A stretch of DNA of 64,000 bases, from positions 26,395-90,394 of the forward strand of contig DYNE01000003.1 in assembly GCA_020721225.1 (NCBI GenBank). Reading direction: 5' to 3'. The notes under the pieces are model-generated. The model worked only from the letters and a program-made list of their open reading frames with translations. It had not been told where the DNA came from and made no database searches. Positions 1 to 13,309 of the stretch are shown here, piece after piece. The position numbers and the translations under genes are program-made. How positions within the stretch are numbered: the first letter of the stretch is position 1; each line of letters starts with the position of its first letter. The DNA comes from Pelodictyon luteolum (GTDB lineage Bacteria > Bacteroidota > Chlorobiia > Chlorobiales > Chlorobiaceae).

Positions 1-83
1 GTACCGGCAGTAAACAGTTTTCTGCTTCGAAACAGGGGCTTATATTATATAAAAGAGGCCTCGGAACTCATTGTTGTAGATAT

Positions 84-1097
84 ATGAAGCCTCAGCTTTC
101 CCAAAAACAGCCGCATGACCCTGATGGAAGCCGCTACCCGGAAATCGAACGATTTCTCGATTATCTGAAGAGCCAGAAAAACGTCTCTTCTCATACCGTC
201 ACGGCCTACCGCAATGATCTCGACCAGTTCAGCAGCTTTATCGCCTCTCATCTCGGTATCGAGGATATGCGGAATTTTTTACCCGAACAGCTTGCCGTTG
301 TCGATGTGCGTCTCTATATGGGTTATCTGCTCAAAAACGGATTGCAGCCCAAGTCGATTGCCCGTAAACTTGCCACGCTGAAAAGTTTTTACCGGTATCT
401 GCAGCATATCGGTATCATCAGAACCTCCGTTCTCGCCTATGTGACCACGCCGAAATATCCGAGAACCGTGCCCGGTTTTCTTACAGAGCAGCAGACGGAG
501 AAGCTTTTCGGGGAAGTTCTTTCCGGCCCTTCAGCTGCCGCGTCCCATTCCGGTACGCAGGATCTCCAGGAGCAGTTCGAGCTTGAACGCGACCGCGCTC
601 TTTTTGAGGTATTGTACAGTTGCGGACTTCGGATATCAGAGCTGACGGGGCTTGAAATGCATAATCTCAGTCTTGATAGCGGTCATGTGAAAATAACGGG
701 AAAAGGGAACAAGCAGCGGATCGTCCCGCTTGGCTCCTGTGCCGTTGAGGCATTGAAAAAATATTTTGAAGTCCGGCGAAACTTCTTTAGAATATTCTTG
801 AAGGGCGATGCCGGGGCCTTCACGCATGTGTTTGTAACGAAAAAAGGCAAAAAGATTTATCCCATGCTTGTCCAGAGGATCACCAGAAAGTATCTGACAC
901 CGGTAACGGAGCAGAAAGAGAGAAATCCACATATCCTTCGACACAGTTTTGCCACCCATATGCTCAACAGCGGGGCCGATCTGAAAAGCGTCAGTGAAAT
1001 GCTCGGCCACAGCAGCCTGACAACAACGGAGATCTATACCCACGTTACCTTCAGCAGGCTCAGTGAGGTTTACCGGAAAGCCCATCCTAAAGCTTGA
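84..1097 (+). CDS. xerC/xerD: Tyrosine recombinase, XerC/XerD family
   Basis: N-terminal SAM-like domain ([23 protein letters not shown]) and C-terminal catalytic motifs ([50 protein letters not shown]). Confidence 0.95.
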   Translation: MKPQLSQKQPHDPDGSRYPEIERFLDYLKSQKNVSSHTVTAYRNDLDQFSSFIASHLGIEDMRNFLPEQLAVVDVRLYMGYLLKNGLQPKSIARKLATLKSFYRYLQHIGIIRTSVLAYVTTPKYPRTVPGFLTEQQTEKLFGEVLSGPSAAASHSGTQDLQEQFELERDRALFEVLYSCGLRISELTGLEMHNLSLDSGHVKITGKGNKQRIVPLGSCAVEALKKYFEVRRNFFRIFLKGDAGAFTHVFVTKKGKKIYPMLVQRITRKYLTPVTEQKERNPHILRHSFATHMLNSGADLKSVSEMLGHSSLTTTEIYTHVTFSRLSEVYRKAHPKA

Positions 1098-1172
1098 TTA
1101 ATTGTTGACCTCGCCTGTTCAAGGGATGTCTTGTTCCTTCATTATGTTCACCTTTTATCTTTGGAGGTTTCT

Positions 1173-1496
1173 ATGACCAAGTCTGTCGATACTGAAACCA
1201 TGAGCGTACAGGTTACCCTGCGTCACTCCAGTAATCACACCAGTATAGAAGAGTATGCCCGCACTGCGGTGCAGTCTCTGGCAAGAGTGTTTCCGGGTAT
1301 CATATCGTGTCATATTATTCTTGATCATCAGAAAAACGACGTCGAAAAGAACAAACTTGCCGAAATAACCGTGCACGTTCCACAGAATGTGCTGGTGGCA
1401 AGGGATGCTGCAGCTGCATATGAGCCGGCAGTGGACGGTTGCGTTGATTCTCTTGCCCGTCAGCTGCAGAGACACAAGGAAAAAATGACTCAATAA
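1173..1496 (+). CDS. hpf: Ribosome hibernation promoting factor / sigma-54 modulation (HPF/RaiA) family protein
   Basis: About 107 aa from ATG 1173; small HPF-like beta-alpha protein; follows xer in the same direction. Confidence 0.7.
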   Translation: MTKSVDTETMSVQVTLRHSSNHTSIEEYARTAVQSLARVFPGIISCHIILDHQKNDVEKNKLAEITVHVPQNVLVARDAAAAYEPAVDGCVDSLARQLQRHKEKMTQ

Positions 1497-1503
1497 TCCT
1501 GCT

Positions 1504-1538
1504 TGCGCCGCCTGTACAAAGTTACTGCAGGCGGCGCA
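1504..1538 (+). terminator. Hairpin downstream of hpf-like gene
   Basis: Perfect 11-bp stem tgcgccgcctg / caggcggcgca; no long T-run. Confidence 0.5.
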
Positions 1539-1568
1539 GGATAGTTCGTCACCACTTACGTTTTCGCC

Positions 1569-2561
1569 ATGAATTTTGATCAGAAGGGGATGAAAAAGCG
1601 ATCGATTACGGTCGCCTATTTTTTTGAAAATATCGGACGGAATCACGATATCAAGTTGCGGAGGCTGAACAGGGTCGATGAACAGAAACGGCGAATTTCC
1701 GAGCGTGAGCTTCATCGTCCGGGCCTTGCGCTTGCAGGGTTCACCAACCTCTTTACCTACAAACGGGTGCAGATTCTCGGCAATACCGAGACGCGTTTTC
1801 TCAACAATCATGATGAGGCCGAGCGTAGAAAAGCGTTTGAAAATCTCGTGCGTTTCAAGGTTCCCTGCATTATCCTGACCAGCACCAACAAGCTCCAGCC
1901 AGAGTTGCTCGAAATGGCAACCGAAGCCGGAGTTCCCGTGTATGCAACCCGCCACTCCTCGACCAAGGCGATGTATCTGATCACCGATTTTCTTGACGAT
2001 CAGTTTTCGCTGCACCAGCAGTATCACGGTTCCATGGTGGATGTCTGCGGCGTAGGGGTTCTGCTGACCGGAAAAAGCGGACTTGGAAAGTCGGAAATAG
2101 CGCTCGATCTGATCGAGCGGGGTCATGGACTTGTTGCCGATGATGTCGTGATTATCCGGCGTAAAGGCGAGTCTCTGGTGCTCAATGCGAGACGAAACGA
2201 TATTATCGATCATTTTATGGAAATCAGAGGTCTGGGCGTTGTTGATGTGAAGGCTAATTTCGGCATCAGGGCAATTCGCGACATCAAGGATGTGCAGGTG
2301 GTTGTCGAACTGCTTGAATGGAATCGCGAGACGGATTATGAACGTCTTGGTCTCGATATGAAATCCATCAAGATTCTCGGCGTCGAAGTTCCGCTTGTTC
2401 AGTTGCCTATTTTCCCTGGAAAAAATATTGCGGTCATCATCGAGGTTGTTGCACTGAACTTCCTTCTGAAACACTATTCGAACTATGTTGCCGCAGAAGC
2501 CTTGACTGAACGGATCAGAACCTCTATCGATAAAGGAAATGAACAGGATGATGAAAGCTGA
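1569..2561 (+). CDS. hprK: HPr kinase/phosphorylase
   Basis: Walker A GVLLTGKSGLGKSEIALDLIERGHGLVADD and HprK signature EIRGLGVVDV. Confidence 0.95.
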   Translation: MNFDQKGMKKRSITVAYFFENIGRNHDIKLRRLNRVDEQKRRISERELHRPGLALAGFTNLFTYKRVQILGNTETRFLNNHDEAERRKAFENLVRFKVPCIILTSTNKLQPELLEMATEAGVPVYATRHSSTKAMYLITDFLDDQFSLHQQYHGSMVDVCGVGVLLTGKSGLGKSEIALDLIERGHGLVADDVVIIRRKGESLVLNARRNDIIDHFMEIRGLGVVDVKANFGIRAIRDIKDVQVVVELLEWNRETDYERLGLDMKSIKILGVEVPLVQLPIFPGKNIAVIIEVVALNFLLKHYSNYVAAEALTERIRTSIDKGNEQDDES

Positions 2562-4329
2562 TGGTGTTATGAGGTCGTACAGGGGCACCGCCCTGTATTG
2601 CTGTTTTCTGGCCCTTTCGCTGCTGCTGAGTTCCTGCACCAGCGGTTCCGGCAACAGGGAGCGGGGCAGTGCGGCAAAAGATACGACACTGGTTATCGCC
2701 ATGCTTGGCGATGCCGATTTTCTCAATCCGGTTATAGGGGCCAGTGTCACTTCGAGCAACATATCGGGGCTGATCTATCCCTCTCTGCTCCAGAGCGAAT
2801 TCGACACGACAACCGGGCTTCTGAATTTTCTGGCCCTTGAAAAACAGCTCCGCCCTTCAATCGGAGGGAAAAAACCGGAAGCTGCGCTGGCAAAAACCTG
2901 GAAGATGTCCGCTGATCACAAGTCCATAACGTATATCCTGCGTGCCGACGCCTTCTGGGATGATGGAAAACCGATTGTTTCGGGGGATTTCAGTTTTACC
3001 TACCGTCTCTATGGCAATCCTCTCATTGCAAGCCCCCGTCAGCAGTACCTGGCTGAGTTGATCGGTGCCGATAAAGGCAGTGTCGATTTCGACAGGGCAA
3101 TCGAAACCCCTGACGATACAACGCTGATTTTCAGATTTTTTAAGCCGGTTCCGGAACATCTCGCACTTTTTCATACGTCGCTTACCCCGATTCCCGCACA
3201 TCTCTGGAAAGGTATAAAGCCTGAGGATTTAAGGAGTTCGCCGCTGAATCAGAAGCCCGTCGGGGCCGGACCGTACAGGCTGCAGTCATGGGGCAAGCAG
3301 CAGGAGCTTGTGCTTGCTTCGAACAGGAGATCAAATCTGCCGAAACCCGGCAACATCGCGCTGATCAATTGGCGGATTGTGCCGGATTATACGGTAAGAC
3401 TTGCTCAACTGCAGACCAATGCCGTTGATATCGTGGAAAATATCAAGCCTGAGGATTTCCCCTCGCTGGTAAAAGCAAATCCTGAAATTGAAATCAAGAG
3501 CGTCGGGCTCAGGGTCTATGATTACGTCGGTTGGTCGAATATCGATCAGGCGGTTTACCATAAAACCGGTAAAACGGTGCCGCATCCGCTTTTCGGTTCT
3601 CCGGAAGTGAGACGGGCACTTACCATGGCGGTTGATCGCGAAGCGATTATCGACGGTTATCTCAAAGAGTATGGCACGCTTTGCAATACCGATATTTCGC
3701 CATCGCTTAAATGGGCTTATAACCGCTCGATCACTCCTCACTCCTATGATCCTGCGGCGGCCGTATCGCTGCTCGGAAAACAGGGTTGGAAACCCGGACC
3801 GGACGGCATTCTTCAGAAAAACGGCCGAAAGTTCAGCTTTGTGCTTTACACCAATTCCGGCAACGCACGCAGAAACTATGCAAGCGTGATCATTCAGCAG
3901 AACCTCAAGGCTATAGGTATCGATTGCAGGCTCGATGTGCAGGAATCGAACGTCTTTTTCGAGAACCTGCAGAATCGCAAACTCGACGCATGGATGGCCG
4001 GCTGGTCTATCGGTCTGGAGATAGATCCTCTCGATGTCTGGGGTTCGGATCTCAAGAAGAGTACCTTCAATTTCGTCGGTTACCGGAATCCGAGAATCGA
4101 TGAGATCTGTGAGCTGGCTAAAGGGAAGATGGTTCAGACCGATGCGCGTCCCTACTGGCTGGAGTATCAGGATATCATCCATCGCGACCAGCCGGTTACT
4201 TTTCTCTACTGGATCCGTGAGACTCAGGGATTCAGTAAAAGAATCGGCGGCGAACAGCTTAATATATCCGGTACTTTTTACAATATTGACGACTGGACGC
4301 TCACTCCATCGGCAACACATGCACCGTAG
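2539..4329 (+). CDS. Peptide ABC transporter substrate-binding lipoprotein (SBP family 5)
   Basis: Lipobox LLLSSC; SBP_bac_5 pattern (DDGKPIVSGDFSFTYR, EVRRALTMAVDREAIIDGYL). Confidence 0.9.
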   Translation: MNRMMKADGVMRSYRGTALYCCFLALSLLLSSCTSGSGNRERGSAAKDTTLVIAMLGDADFLNPVIGASVTSSNISGLIYPSLLQSEFDTTTGLLNFLALEKQLRPSIGGKKPEAALAKTWKMSADHKSITYILRADAFWDDGKPIVSGDFSFTYRLYGNPLIASPRQQYLAELIGADKGSVDFDRAIETPDDTTLIFRFFKPVPEHLALFHTSLTPIPAHLWKGIKPEDLRSSPLNQKPVGAGPYRLQSWGKQQELVLASNRRSNLPKPGNIALINWRIVPDYTVRLAQLQTNAVDIVENIKPEDFPSLVKANPEIEIKSVGLRVYDYVGWSNIDQAVYHKTGKTVPHPLFGSPEVRRALTMAVDREAIIDGYLKEYGTLCNTDISPSLKWAYNRSITPHSYDPAAAVSLLGKQGWKPGPDGILQKNGRKFSFVLYTNSGNARRNYASVIIQQNLKAIGIDCRLDVQESNVFFENLQNRKLDAWMAGWSIGLEIDPLDVWGSDLKKSTFNFVGYRNPRIDEICELAKGKMVQTDARPYWLEYQDIIHRDQPVTFLYWIRETQGFSKRIGGEQLNISGTFYNIDDWTLTPSATHAP

Positions 4330-4335
4330 TATCCT

Positions 4336-5301
4336 ATGCTGACCTATATTCTGAAACGACTGCTGCTTTCCGTGCCCCTGATATTCGGGGTACTTACCCT
4401 GACGTTTTTTATTATCAGGCTCGCTCCCGGTGATCCGGCCGCATTTTTCATTCAGCCGGGTGTCAGTCCCAATGTCGCCGAACAGATCAGGGCACAGTAC
4501 GGCCTCAACGACCCTCTTCCGGTGCAGTATGTCAAATGGCTCGGAAACGTGCTGCAGGGGGATTTCGGGAGAAGCTTCAGCCGTGCTCAGCAGCCTGTTT
4601 TCGAGGTTATTTCCGAAGCTCTGCCGATAACCGTGACCATTGCAGCTCTGACGCTGGTGGCGAATTTTACCTTCGGCATCATTATCGGGATTATTTCAGC
4701 TGTCCGGCAGAATAGTTTTCTTGACAGGTTTCTGACGGTTACGGCCTTGTTTTTCTACTCCATGCCGGAGTTCTGGTTTGCTCTCATGATGATTATTCTT
4801 TTTGCTCTCAAGCTGCAGTGGTTTCCAGCCTCCGGCCTCAATGAAATCGGGGCGGAAAGTTTCGGGCCGTTCGGTTTTTTTCTTGACCGTATATGGCATC
4901 TCGTTCTGCCGGTTACGGTGCTGAGCATCAACGGATCCGCCGGTATTGCGCGCTATGTAAGAGGCAGCATGCTGGAGGTGATCCGTCAGGACTATATACG
5001 AACTGCGAGGGCAAAGGGGCTTCCTGAGAAAGTCGTTATTTTTCACCATGCCCTTCGAAATGCATTGCTTCCGGTGATTACCCTTATCGGAAGTTCGCTT
5101 CCATTTATTTTCAGCGGGGCGCTTTTTATTGAAGTTATCTTTGCATTTCCGGGAATGGGTCGGGTTACCGTCGAAGCGATTTTTGCAAGGGATTATCCGC
5201 TCATTATTGCCAATACCTTTATTTCAGGCACATTGATTGTGTTGGGCAATCTGCTTGCCGATGTCCTTTATGCCGTTGCCGATCCGAGAATAAGGCTCTG
5301 A
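4336..5301 (+). CDS. Oligo/dipeptide ABC transporter permease, DppB/OppB type
   Basis: MLTYILKRLLLSVPLIFGVLTLTFFIIRLAPGDPA N-terminus; EAA loop RTARAKGLPEKVVIFHHALRNALLPVIT. Confidence 0.93.
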   Translation: MLTYILKRLLLSVPLIFGVLTLTFFIIRLAPGDPAAFFIQPGVSPNVAEQIRAQYGLNDPLPVQYVKWLGNVLQGDFGRSFSRAQQPVFEVISEALPITVTIAALTLVANFTFGIIIGIISAVRQNSFLDRFLTVTALFFYSMPEFWFALMMIILFALKLQWFPASGLNEIGAESFGPFGFFLDRIWHLVLPVTVLSINGSAGIARYVRGSMLEVIRQDYIRTARAKGLPEKVVIFHHALRNALLPVITLIGSSLPFIFSGALFIEVIFAFPGMGRVTVEAIFARDYPLIIANTFISGTLIVLGNLLADVLYAVADPRIRL

Positions 5302-5337
5302 TATCTGATTGAACCATGTAATGAAAGATCTCCATAC

Positions 5338-6384
5338 GTGAGAATCGAACTGTTGAATACTCCGGCTGATGCTCTTGAAACCCGGTTTGAAGAGCAGATC
5401 CGTCCGATAAGAATGCTTGATTTTGCCGGTCAGCAGCGTCTGACGGATAATCTCAGAGTTTTTATATCGGCAGCGAAAATGAGAGGGGATGCGCTCGATC
5501 ACGTGCTGCTTTCAGGACCGCCAGGTTTGGGGAAAACCACCCTGGCTCATATCATTGCCGCCGAGATGGGCAGCAGTATCAAGGCAACTTCAGGCCCTCT
5601 TCTCGATAAGGCGGGAAATCTTGCCGGTCTTCTGACCGGACTGCAGAAAGGCGATGTTCTGTTTATCGACGAGATTCATCGCATGCCTCCGGCAGTTGAA
5701 GAGTATCTCTATTCGGCGATGGAGGATTTCCGTATCGATATCATGCTGGACAGCGGGCCGTCTGCCCGAGCGGTACAGCTGCGGATCGAGCCCTTTACCC
5801 TGGTTGGGGCGACAACCCGATCAGGACTGTTAACCTCTCCGCTCAGGGCGCGTTTCGGCATCAACAGCCGTTTCGATTACTATTCAGCCGACCTGCTTGA
5901 AAAAATCATTATCAGAGCATCGGGAATACTCGGCATCGGGGTTGATCAGGATGCGGCAGCTGAAATCGCCGGACGTTCCAGGGGAACTCCCCGAATTGCC
6001 AACAGGCTTCTGAGACGCGCGCGTGACTTCGCCCAGGTTGCCGATGCTCCGCTCATCACCCGTTCGATAGCCATGACAACGCTTGACTGTCTGGAGATCG
6101 ATGAAGAGGGGCTTGACGATATGGACAAGAAGATCATGGATACCATAGTCAACAAGTTCAGCGGCGGACCTGTCGGGGCAGCTTCTCTTGCTGTTTCCGT
6201 AGGGGAGGAGCAGGACACTATCGAGGAGGTTTATGAACCCTATCTCATACAGGCGGGTTATATCGCCAGAACACCGAGAGGGCGTGTTGCAACGCGTCGG
6301 GCTCTTCTCCGTTTTTCTGTTCAGGAAAGCAGAGGCGATGGCCCCCTTTTCGAATTGCCGCTCGAGGATGATCAACGGCTGTAA
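5338..6384 (+). CDS. ruvB: Holliday junction branch migration helicase RuvB
   Basis: LRPIRMLDFAGQ..., HVLLSGPPGLGKTTLAHIIAAEMG, VLFIDEIHRM, C-terminal winged helix GPVGAASLAVSVGEEQDTIEEVYEPYLIQAGYIARTPRGRVAT. Confidence 0.97.
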   Translation: MRIELLNTPADALETRFEEQIRPIRMLDFAGQQRLTDNLRVFISAAKMRGDALDHVLLSGPPGLGKTTLAHIIAAEMGSSIKATSGPLLDKAGNLAGLLTGLQKGDVLFIDEIHRMPPAVEEYLYSAMEDFRIDIMLDSGPSARAVQLRIEPFTLVGATTRSGLLTSPLRARFGINSRFDYYSADLLEKIIIRASGILGIGVDQDAAAEIAGRSRGTPRIANRLLRRARDFAQVADAPLITRSIAMTTLDCLEIDEEGLDDMDKKIMDTIVNKFSGGPVGAASLAVSVGEEQDTIEEVYEPYLIQAGYIARTPRGRVATRRALLRFSVQESRGDGPLFELPLEDDQRL

Positions 6385-6394
6385 CGGCCATGTC

Positions 6395-8107
6395 ATGCGT
6401 TTCCGGTTTCTTCGGTACATGTTTTTTCTTCTTCCGGTTATCGTTTTTTCGTTTCTTTCTTCGTGTACTCCCCGATTCGCTGCCTCACACGAGGTTTCCG
6501 TATCCGCAACCGTCCAGGAGAGTTCGGCTGAGAAAGCAAAAAATCGTTTTATAGCTGCGCTGCTGCTTGCCGAGAAAGGTGATTTCTGGGGAGCGATTGA
6601 CGGATATCGCAGCGTTCAGCTCCACGGCTCTTTTGCGGAGGCCGCACGTGATCATGCCATATCCGGCTCCTTTCTTGAACTTGGGGTGATCGATTCTGCA
6701 CGGGTCTATGCCGAAAAAGCCGCAGCAGGCGAACCTGAAAACCGGTATTATCTCAGGATGCTTGCCGCTGTCGCTCATCTGATGAAAGATTCCCCGAGGG
6801 CTGTCGATATTTACCGGCAGCTTGTTCAGCTTGAGCCGCAAAACACCGATTATCTTACGTTGCTCGCTCTTGAGCACATAGCCGCCGGAGATCCGGAACA
6901 GGCTCTCGGTATTTTTCAGCGTCTCCTTGCGCTCGATCCATCCAATAACAGTACCCGCTCTCAGGTTCTTCTGCTTGAAATCAAGCTGAAACATTATCAG
7001 AATGCGATTGAAACGCTATCGGCATTGGTTGAGGAGGGCGAAGAGAAAGAGCGCCTGAAGCTTACCCTTGGAGAGCTCTATGTGGAAAGCGGCCAGAACG
7101 ATCTCGCATCGAAAACCTTTCGGGAGATTATCGCTGCCAATCCTCATTTCGTACCTGCCTGGCTCGCTCTGCTCGAGCTTTCGGTCAAGTCCGGCGATAG
7201 CGGGACATTTCAGCTTGATCTCGATGCATTCTTTGATACTTCAAAACTCAAATTCGATCAGAAAATTACTCTTGCCGAGCTGTTTTATGTCAGATCTGCA
7301 AGGGATAGCGTCTATGCGGATCCATTCAGGGGAATGATCACCGCAATCGATAAACGCCATCCGGGGGAGCCGAAAGTTATGCTTCTCAAAGGGAGATTGT
7401 ATCTGAGGGAAAAACGTTCGTTCGAGGCGGTTGCCGAGTTTCGGGCAGTGCTCAAAAAAGAGCCTTCGAATGTCGAAGCATGGGAGGAGCTTGTTTCCGC
7501 CTATCTTATGCAGAAAGAGTATGCGAAAGCTGCGTATGAGGTCGAGCAGGTAAAGAAACTTCCTTCGGTATCGCGGATGAGAGTTCTTGTACTTGACGGA
7601 TATACGGCTTTTCAGTCGGGAAATACACGAAAAGCCGCATTGTTGCTCGAAAAAGCCATTAAACTGGGAGGCGAGCAAAAGGAGCGCTGGCTCTACCTCC
7701 AGGCGGCTTCTACGCTTGCGATGTGTTATGACAAGCTCGGGAATGCAGAAAGGAGCATGACCATGTATCGCGATATTCTGCTGCTCGATCCCGCTAACGT
7801 GCTTGCGCTGAACAACTATGCCTATCTTCTTGCCCTTCGTGGGCGCGATCTTGATACGGCAAAGAAAATGGCTCTGCAGGCGGTGGGTAGTGAACCGGAT
7901 AATCCCGTCTATCTGGACACGCTGGGATGGGTGCTTTATAAACTGGGAGAGTTTACCGATGCTCTCGGTTACCTTGAAAAAGCGGTACTCCTCGCTCCTG
8001 GTGAAGTGGAAATCGCCGAACATCTTCTTGATGTATATGAGAGACTTGGATTGGAGGAGAAAGCTGTTCCCCAGCGGGAAAAAGTGAAGCGATTGAGAGG
8101 CAAATAA
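6395..8107 (+). CDS. TPR-repeat lipoprotein
   Basis: Start chosen at ATG 6395 (MRFRFLRYMFFLLPVIVFSFLSSC lipobox); many TPR units. Confidence 0.85.
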   Translation: MRFRFLRYMFFLLPVIVFSFLSSCTPRFAASHEVSVSATVQESSAEKAKNRFIAALLLAEKGDFWGAIDGYRSVQLHGSFAEAARDHAISGSFLELGVIDSARVYAEKAAAGEPENRYYLRMLAAVAHLMKDSPRAVDIYRQLVQLEPQNTDYLTLLALEHIAAGDPEQALGIFQRLLALDPSNNSTRSQVLLLEIKLKHYQNAIETLSALVEEGEEKERLKLTLGELYVESGQNDLASKTFREIIAANPHFVPAWLALLELSVKSGDSGTFQLDLDAFFDTSKLKFDQKITLAELFYVRSARDSVYADPFRGMITAIDKRHPGEPKVMLLKGRLYLREKRSFEAVAEFRAVLKKEPSNVEAWEELVSAYLMQKEYAKAAYEVEQVKKLPSVSRMRVLVLDGYTAFQSGNTRKAALLLEKAIKLGGEQKERWLYLQAASTLAMCYDKLGNAERSMTMYRDILLLDPANVLALNNYAYLLALRGRDLDTAKKMALQAVGSEPDNPVYLDTLGWVLYKLGEFTDALGYLEKAVLLAPGEVEIAEHLLDVYERLGLEEKAVPQREKVKRLRGK

Positions 8108-8146
8108 AAAAAAGAAAAGGCGGGAATTTCCCGCCTTTTCTTTTTT
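8108..8146. terminator. Bidirectional Rho-independent terminator
   Basis: aaaaaagaaaaggcgggaatttcccgccttttctttttt, a near-perfect palindrome between convergent genes. Confidence 0.92.
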
Positions 8147-8171
8147 GTCTCCCCTGCGTGCCGGTTTCCCG

Positions 8172-11732
<3,561 letters not shown>

Positions 11733-12022
11733 ATTGGCAGTTGTTACTGGATTTATTTAATAAATGAAAAACAGCGATCGAAGAAAAAAAATGGCACCAA
11801 ACACAGGAATGTAAACTTTTGTGGACTGGAAAAAGTTACATCCGAAGTCGAAAAAGTGCTAAATGAGAGTGATCTAAAAGATATAAAAAAAATCGAATTC
11901 AAGTCAATTTAATTACATTCGAAGTGATCGGCGAAGCAGGGTATTTTTTCAGCGGAGCGTCGCTTCCCGACAGGTTCAGGGGAGCGACGTTCCGGCCACT
12001 CCATTACAAGTTATTTTGAACA

Positions 12023-12769
12023 ATGTACACAGAACAGTCTGAAAATGTTGTTTATGGCCGCAATGCGGTTCTCGAGCTCCTTCAGAACAAACCTGACACT
12101 ATCGAGAAGATCTATTTTCAGTTCAATACGTCGCATCCGAAGCTTAAGGAGATTCTGATAACCGCAAGGAGACAGAAGGTTGTTACCGGCAAAGCCCGGC
12201 TTGAAAAACTGAACCAGATTGCCGGTACGGCAAAGCACCAGGGAATATGCGCTCTCATCAGCACCGTAACGTTCTATACAATCGACGAGATTCTTGATCA
12301 TCCCCGCAATTCCGCACCGTTACTTGTCATACTTCAGGGTCTTGAAGATCCGCACAATATCGGCGCTATTATCCGAACGGCCGAAGCTGCCGCTGCCGAT
12401 GCCGTCATACTGATCGAGGGCCGGGGCGCTCCGGTCAATGCTGCGGTTCACAAGGCTTCTGCAGGAGCCCTCTCCCATATGCGGATATGCAAGGTGAAAA
12501 GTCTTGTGCGCATCATGGAATATCTTCATGAACGAGGGTTTCATGTTTATGCCGCGGATATGGATGCCGAACTCAACTACACCGATGCCGATCTGAAAGG
12601 GCCGACGGCACTGGTGCTGGGTGCAGAGGGAAGCGGACTTTCTCCTGAAGCCATGAAGTTCTGCGGCAGCTCGGTACGCATTCCCATAGCCGGATGCATC
12701 GAGTCTCTCAACGTCAGCGTAACGGCCGGCATTCTTCTCTATGAAGCCATGCGGCAGCGCCTTTCGTGA
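12023..12769 (+). CDS. rlmB: 23S rRNA (guanosine-2'-O-)-methyltransferase RlmB-like (SpoU/TrmH family)
   Basis: VVYGRNAVLELL start; SpoU motifs LQGLEDPHNIGAIIRTAEAAAADAVI, LVLGAEGSGL, IPIAGCIESLNVSVTAGILLYEAMRQ. Confidence 0.93.
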   Translation: MYTEQSENVVYGRNAVLELLQNKPDTIEKIYFQFNTSHPKLKEILITARRQKVVTGKARLEKLNQIAGTAKHQGICALISTVTFYTIDEILDHPRNSAPLLVILQGLEDPHNIGAIIRTAEAAAADAVILIEGRGAPVNAAVHKASAGALSHMRICKVKSLVRIMEYLHERGFHVYAADMDAELNYTDADLKGPTALVLGAEGSGLSPEAMKFCGSSVRIPIAGCIESLNVSVTAGILLYEAMRQRLS

Positions 12770-12892
12770 AGCGCTGTTCAATTTTGCGGCAAGTAATATG
12801 ACGCTCTGTTTCAGCTCTGTGAAAAATATATTACCTTGCTTTTCAGCATTACTGCATTTCTCAAGCCAACTTTAAACCAGGTTATTTTTCTC

Positions 12893-13276
12893 ATGAGTAT
12901 TCCTGACGATCTTCGTTACACCAAAGACCATGAATGGATCAAGCTGCTGGAAGACGGCAGCGCTGCGCTTGTCGGTATTACTGATTTTGCCCAGTCCGAG
13001 CTTGGTGATATTGTTTTTGTCGAGCTGAAACCTGCCGGAACGAAACTGAAAGCACATGAAGTTTTCGGAACGGTAGAAGCAGTAAAGACCGTTGCCGATC
13101 TTTTTGCACCAGTTGCCGGCGAGATTACGGAAGTAAACGGTTCTCTCGATGCTGCCGAAGTAGTCAACCAGGAGCCGTACGGAGAGGGATGGCTGGTAAA
13201 AATCCGTATCGATGATCCTGCCTCACTTGACGAACTTCTCGATGCAGCTGCTTACCGCGAACTTATCGGCGAGTAA
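12893..13276 (+). CDS. gcvH: Glycine cleavage system H protein
   Basis: Start at ATG 12893 (MSIPDDLRYTKDHEWIKL); lipoyl-lysine region FGTVEAVKTVADLFAPVAGE. Confidence 0.96.
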   Translation: MSIPDDLRYTKDHEWIKLLEDGSAALVGITDFAQSELGDIVFVELKPAGTKLKAHEVFGTVEAVKTVADLFAPVAGEITEVNGSLDAAEVVNQEPYGEGWLVKIRIDDPASLDELLDAAAYRELIGE

Positions 13277-13309
13277 TATCATCAACCATATCTGTTTCTA
13301 TCTGAACCA

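Noticed and set aside
84-1097. Xer-like recombinase as an integrase of a mobile element
   Set aside because: It sits among housekeeping genes (hpf, hprK), with no att-like repeats or phage/ICE genes; XerC/D housekeeping role is more likely.
1155-2762. 535-aa minus-strand ORF opposite hprK
   Set aside because: Antisense shadow of hprK and hpf; sequence has no recognisable domain, and the plus-strand products are clear.
12770-12892. Glycine riboswitch upstream of gcvH
   Set aside because: The 120-nt leader lacks the tandem aptamer signatures.
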